Below, one piece after another: positions 42,180-43,202 of a stretch of DNA of 43,202 bases. The notes under the pieces were generated by a model, which ran no database searches, was not told the DNA's origin, and was given only the letters and a program-made list of their open reading frames with translations. Positions within the stretch are counted from its first letter, which is position 1. Each line of letters opens with the position of its first letter. The position numbers were made by a program, and so were the translations under genes. The DNA is taken from NCBI GenBank assembly GCA_903821465.1, contig CAIJLK010000093.1, forward strand, positions 1-43,202, given 5' to 3'. This stretch comes from an uncultured Bacteroidota bacterium. GTDB lineage: Bacteria; Bacteroidota; Bacteroidia; Chitinophagales; Chitinophagaceae.

Positions 42180-42211
42180 CAAAAATAAATTTTAATTAGT
42201 TTGCAGCCAAA
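42180..42211 (-). promoter_or_regulatory. Promoter of tRNA-Arg
   Basis: On the minus strand, TTTG (42211-42208) and TATTTTTG (42187-42180) are exact matches to the Bacteroidota -33 and -7 boxes with 20 bp between them. The start would lie near 42173, leaving ~30 nt of leader before the tRNA. It overlaps the extreme 5' leader of ung on the other strand. Confidence 0.7.
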
Positions 42212-42224
42212 ACCATTTCGAACA

Positions 42225-42905
42225 ATGTCAGTAAAAATTGAAGAAAGTTGGAAAAAACAGCTAAAAGAAGAGTTTGAAAAACCTTATTTTCTGCAATTAA
42301 TTGAGCATTTAAAGGCTGAAAAAGCGCTAAACAGGGTAATTTACCCCAGTGGAAAAAATATTTTTACAGCTTTTGAAAAAACAGCTTTTGACAAGGTAAA
42401 ACTCGTGATTCTGGGACAAGATCCCTACCACGGACCCGGTCAGGCCCATGGATTGAGCTTTTCTGTGCAAGATGGTGTAGCTATTCCTCGTTCACTTCAG
42501 AATATTTTTAAAGAGTTACAATCCGATATTGGAATGCCCATTCCTAACTCGGGAAATTTAACAGCATGGGCCGAAAAAGGCGTATTACTTCTCAATGCGA
42601 GTTTAACAGTCAGGGCTAATGAACCCGCAAGTCATGCCCAAATTGGATGGCTTACATTTACTGATGCAGTCATCAAAATCTTATCGGCCGAAAAAAAGGA
42701 TCTTGTCTTTTTACTATGGGGAAAATTTGCCCAAGAAAAACATATTTTGATCGACGAAGGCAAACATTTTATTTTAAAAGCGGCACACCCCTCTCCATTT
42801 AGCGCAGACAAAGGTTTTTTTGGATGTAAGCACTTCAGTAAGGCAAATGAATTTCTGGTTCGGAAAGGCTATGATCCGATTGATTGGAAACTTACATCCC
42901 CATAA
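42225..42905 (+). CDS. ung: Uracil-DNA glycosylase, family 1
   Basis: Removes uracil from DNA in base-excision repair. The catalytic water-activating motif LGQDPYHGPGQAHGLSFSV holds D66, IPRSLQNIFKEL and GVLLLNASLTV follow, VFLLWGKFAQ is the uracil-recognition region, and the C-terminal AAHPSPFSADKGFFGCKHF holds the catalytic His. The frame is open to a TTG at 42201, but the ATG at 42225 gives the normal N-terminus MSVKIEESWKKQL and 226 residues, so it is preferred; the region 42201-42211 is also part of the tRNA promoter on the other strand. Confidence 0.96.
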   Translation: MSVKIEESWKKQLKEEFEKPYFLQLIEHLKAEKALNRVIYPSGKNIFTAFEKTAFDKVKLVILGQDPYHGPGQAHGLSFSVQDGVAIPRSLQNIFKELQSDIGMPIPNSGNLTAWAEKGVLLLNASLTVRANEPASHAQIGWLTFTDAVIKILSAEKKDLVFLLWGKFAQEKHILIDEGKHFILKAAHPSPFSADKGFFGCKHFSKANEFLVRKGYDPIDWKLTSP

Positions 42906-42950
42906 ACAATTTCAAAGAAAATTAAGATATTGCACCCTCATAATAGAAAG

Positions 42951-43202
42951 ATGAAAGTAAGACAATCGAAGCCTGGGATACTATTACAAATATTTGCAAG
43001 AGTTTGGGCATTTTGGGGACTCATTAGTTTTGCCATAACATTTTTAATTATACTAATCCCTTCTTTGCTAACAAAGCTTATTAAGGATCCAAAGGGGATG
43101 TGGTGGTTTATCTGTATTGCTAAAGGATGGCAATGGACCTGGCTCAACTTAATTGGCTGCCCTGTAACCGTTAAGGGAAAAGAAAATTTTGAAAAAGGTA
43201 AA
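42951..43202 (+). CDS. plsC: 1-acyl-sn-glycerol-3-phosphate acyltransferase, N-terminal part
   Basis: 84 codons are visible before the right edge. The frame opens at ATG 42951 with KVRQSKPGILLQIFARVWAF, a long N-terminal membrane helix (WGLISFAITFLIILIPSLL), then WWFICIAKGWQWTWLNLIGCPVTVKGKENF. This matches the N-terminus of Bacteroidota PlsC-type acyltransferases, which make phosphatidic acid from lysophosphatidic acid at the inner membrane. The catalytic HX4D motif would follow beyond the window, so the call rests on the N-terminal pattern only. It lies 45 bp behind ung. Confidence 0.75.
   Translation, partial: MKVRQSKPGILLQIFARVWAFWGLISFAITFLIILIPSLLTKLIKDPKGMWWFICIAKGWQWTWLNLIGCPVTVKGKENFEKGK

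Noticed and set aside
42201-42224. TTG-started N-terminal extension of ung
   Set aside because: It overlaps the tRNA promoter on the other strand and adds residues not expected in the family; the ATG at 42225 gives the usual N-terminus.
42938-43147. Minus-strand frame over the plsC start
   Set aside because: It is antisense to the acyltransferase N-terminus, which has clear family sequence.

Overview
The window is a low-GC, densely coded stretch from a member of the Bacteroidota, most likely a gliding or surface-adhering Chitinophagaceae-type bacterium. The placement rests on PorP/SprF proteins paired with giant cargo carrying a gliding-motility (CHU_C) C-terminal domain, an OmpA-family protein with TPR and PD40 repeats, DUF1080 plus Gfo/Idh/MocA pairs, fucosidases with short signal peptides ending in AQ, and promoters of the TTTG / TAnnTTTG type. 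The placement is an inference from gene content; no rRNA is present.

Layout. 1-1630 (minus): the N-terminus of a secreted glycosidase-like protein and a DEAD-box RNA helicase. 1762-3563 (plus): a two-gene 2-aminoethylphosphonate module (PhnX-like hydrolase and PhnW transaminase). 3572-5875 (minus): a secreted RCC1-like propeller protein without a recognisable sorting domain. 6055-10239: a 3-keto-glycoside type pair (TAT-exported Gfo/Idh/MocA oxidoreductase and double DUF1080 protein) divergent from a GH29 alpha-L-fucosidase. 10509-10937: an orphan receiver-only response regulator with altered key residues, followed by a palindromic intergenic region. 11219-26984: a type IX secretion (T9SS) surface-protein locus, with a 2972-residue repeat adhesin and its SprF partner on the plus strand facing a minus-strand operon (CHU_C propeller protein, second SprF, OmpA protein). 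27270-33756 (minus): an eight-gene, tightly packed L-fucose operon (small protein, FucP, mutarotase, KDF dehydrogenase, GH29 fucosidase, diketo-acid hydrolase, fuconolactonase, fucose dehydrogenase). 33935-38177: housekeeping genes (rlmH, rhomboid, tilS, glnS). 38306-43202: a small secreted protein, an HAL-type ammonia-lyase, a glycosyltransferase, an unlisted 31-codon membrane ORF, tRNA-Arg(UCU), ung and the start of a plsC-type acyltransferase.

How the parts fit. The fucose operon encodes nearly the full non-phosphorylating route: fucosidase releases L-fucose, FucP imports it, the mutarotase interconverts anomers, one SDR oxidises it to the lactone, the lactonase opens it, the second SDR oxidises 2-keto-3-deoxy-L-fuconate, and the FAH-family enzyme cleaves the product to pyruvate and lactate. 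The L-fuconate dehydratase step is absent from the window, and the presumed fucose dehydrogenase has Asn where SDR enzymes carry the catalytic Lys. The two fucosidases, the 3-keto pair and the glycosidase fragment at the left edge suggest use of deoxy-sugar-rich polysaccharide.

The most notable items are the mirror-image T9SS cargo locus with its alternating two-module repeat array (including a recent duplication), the altered SDR and receiver active sites, and the 31-residue membrane ORF beside a strong bidirectional terminator.
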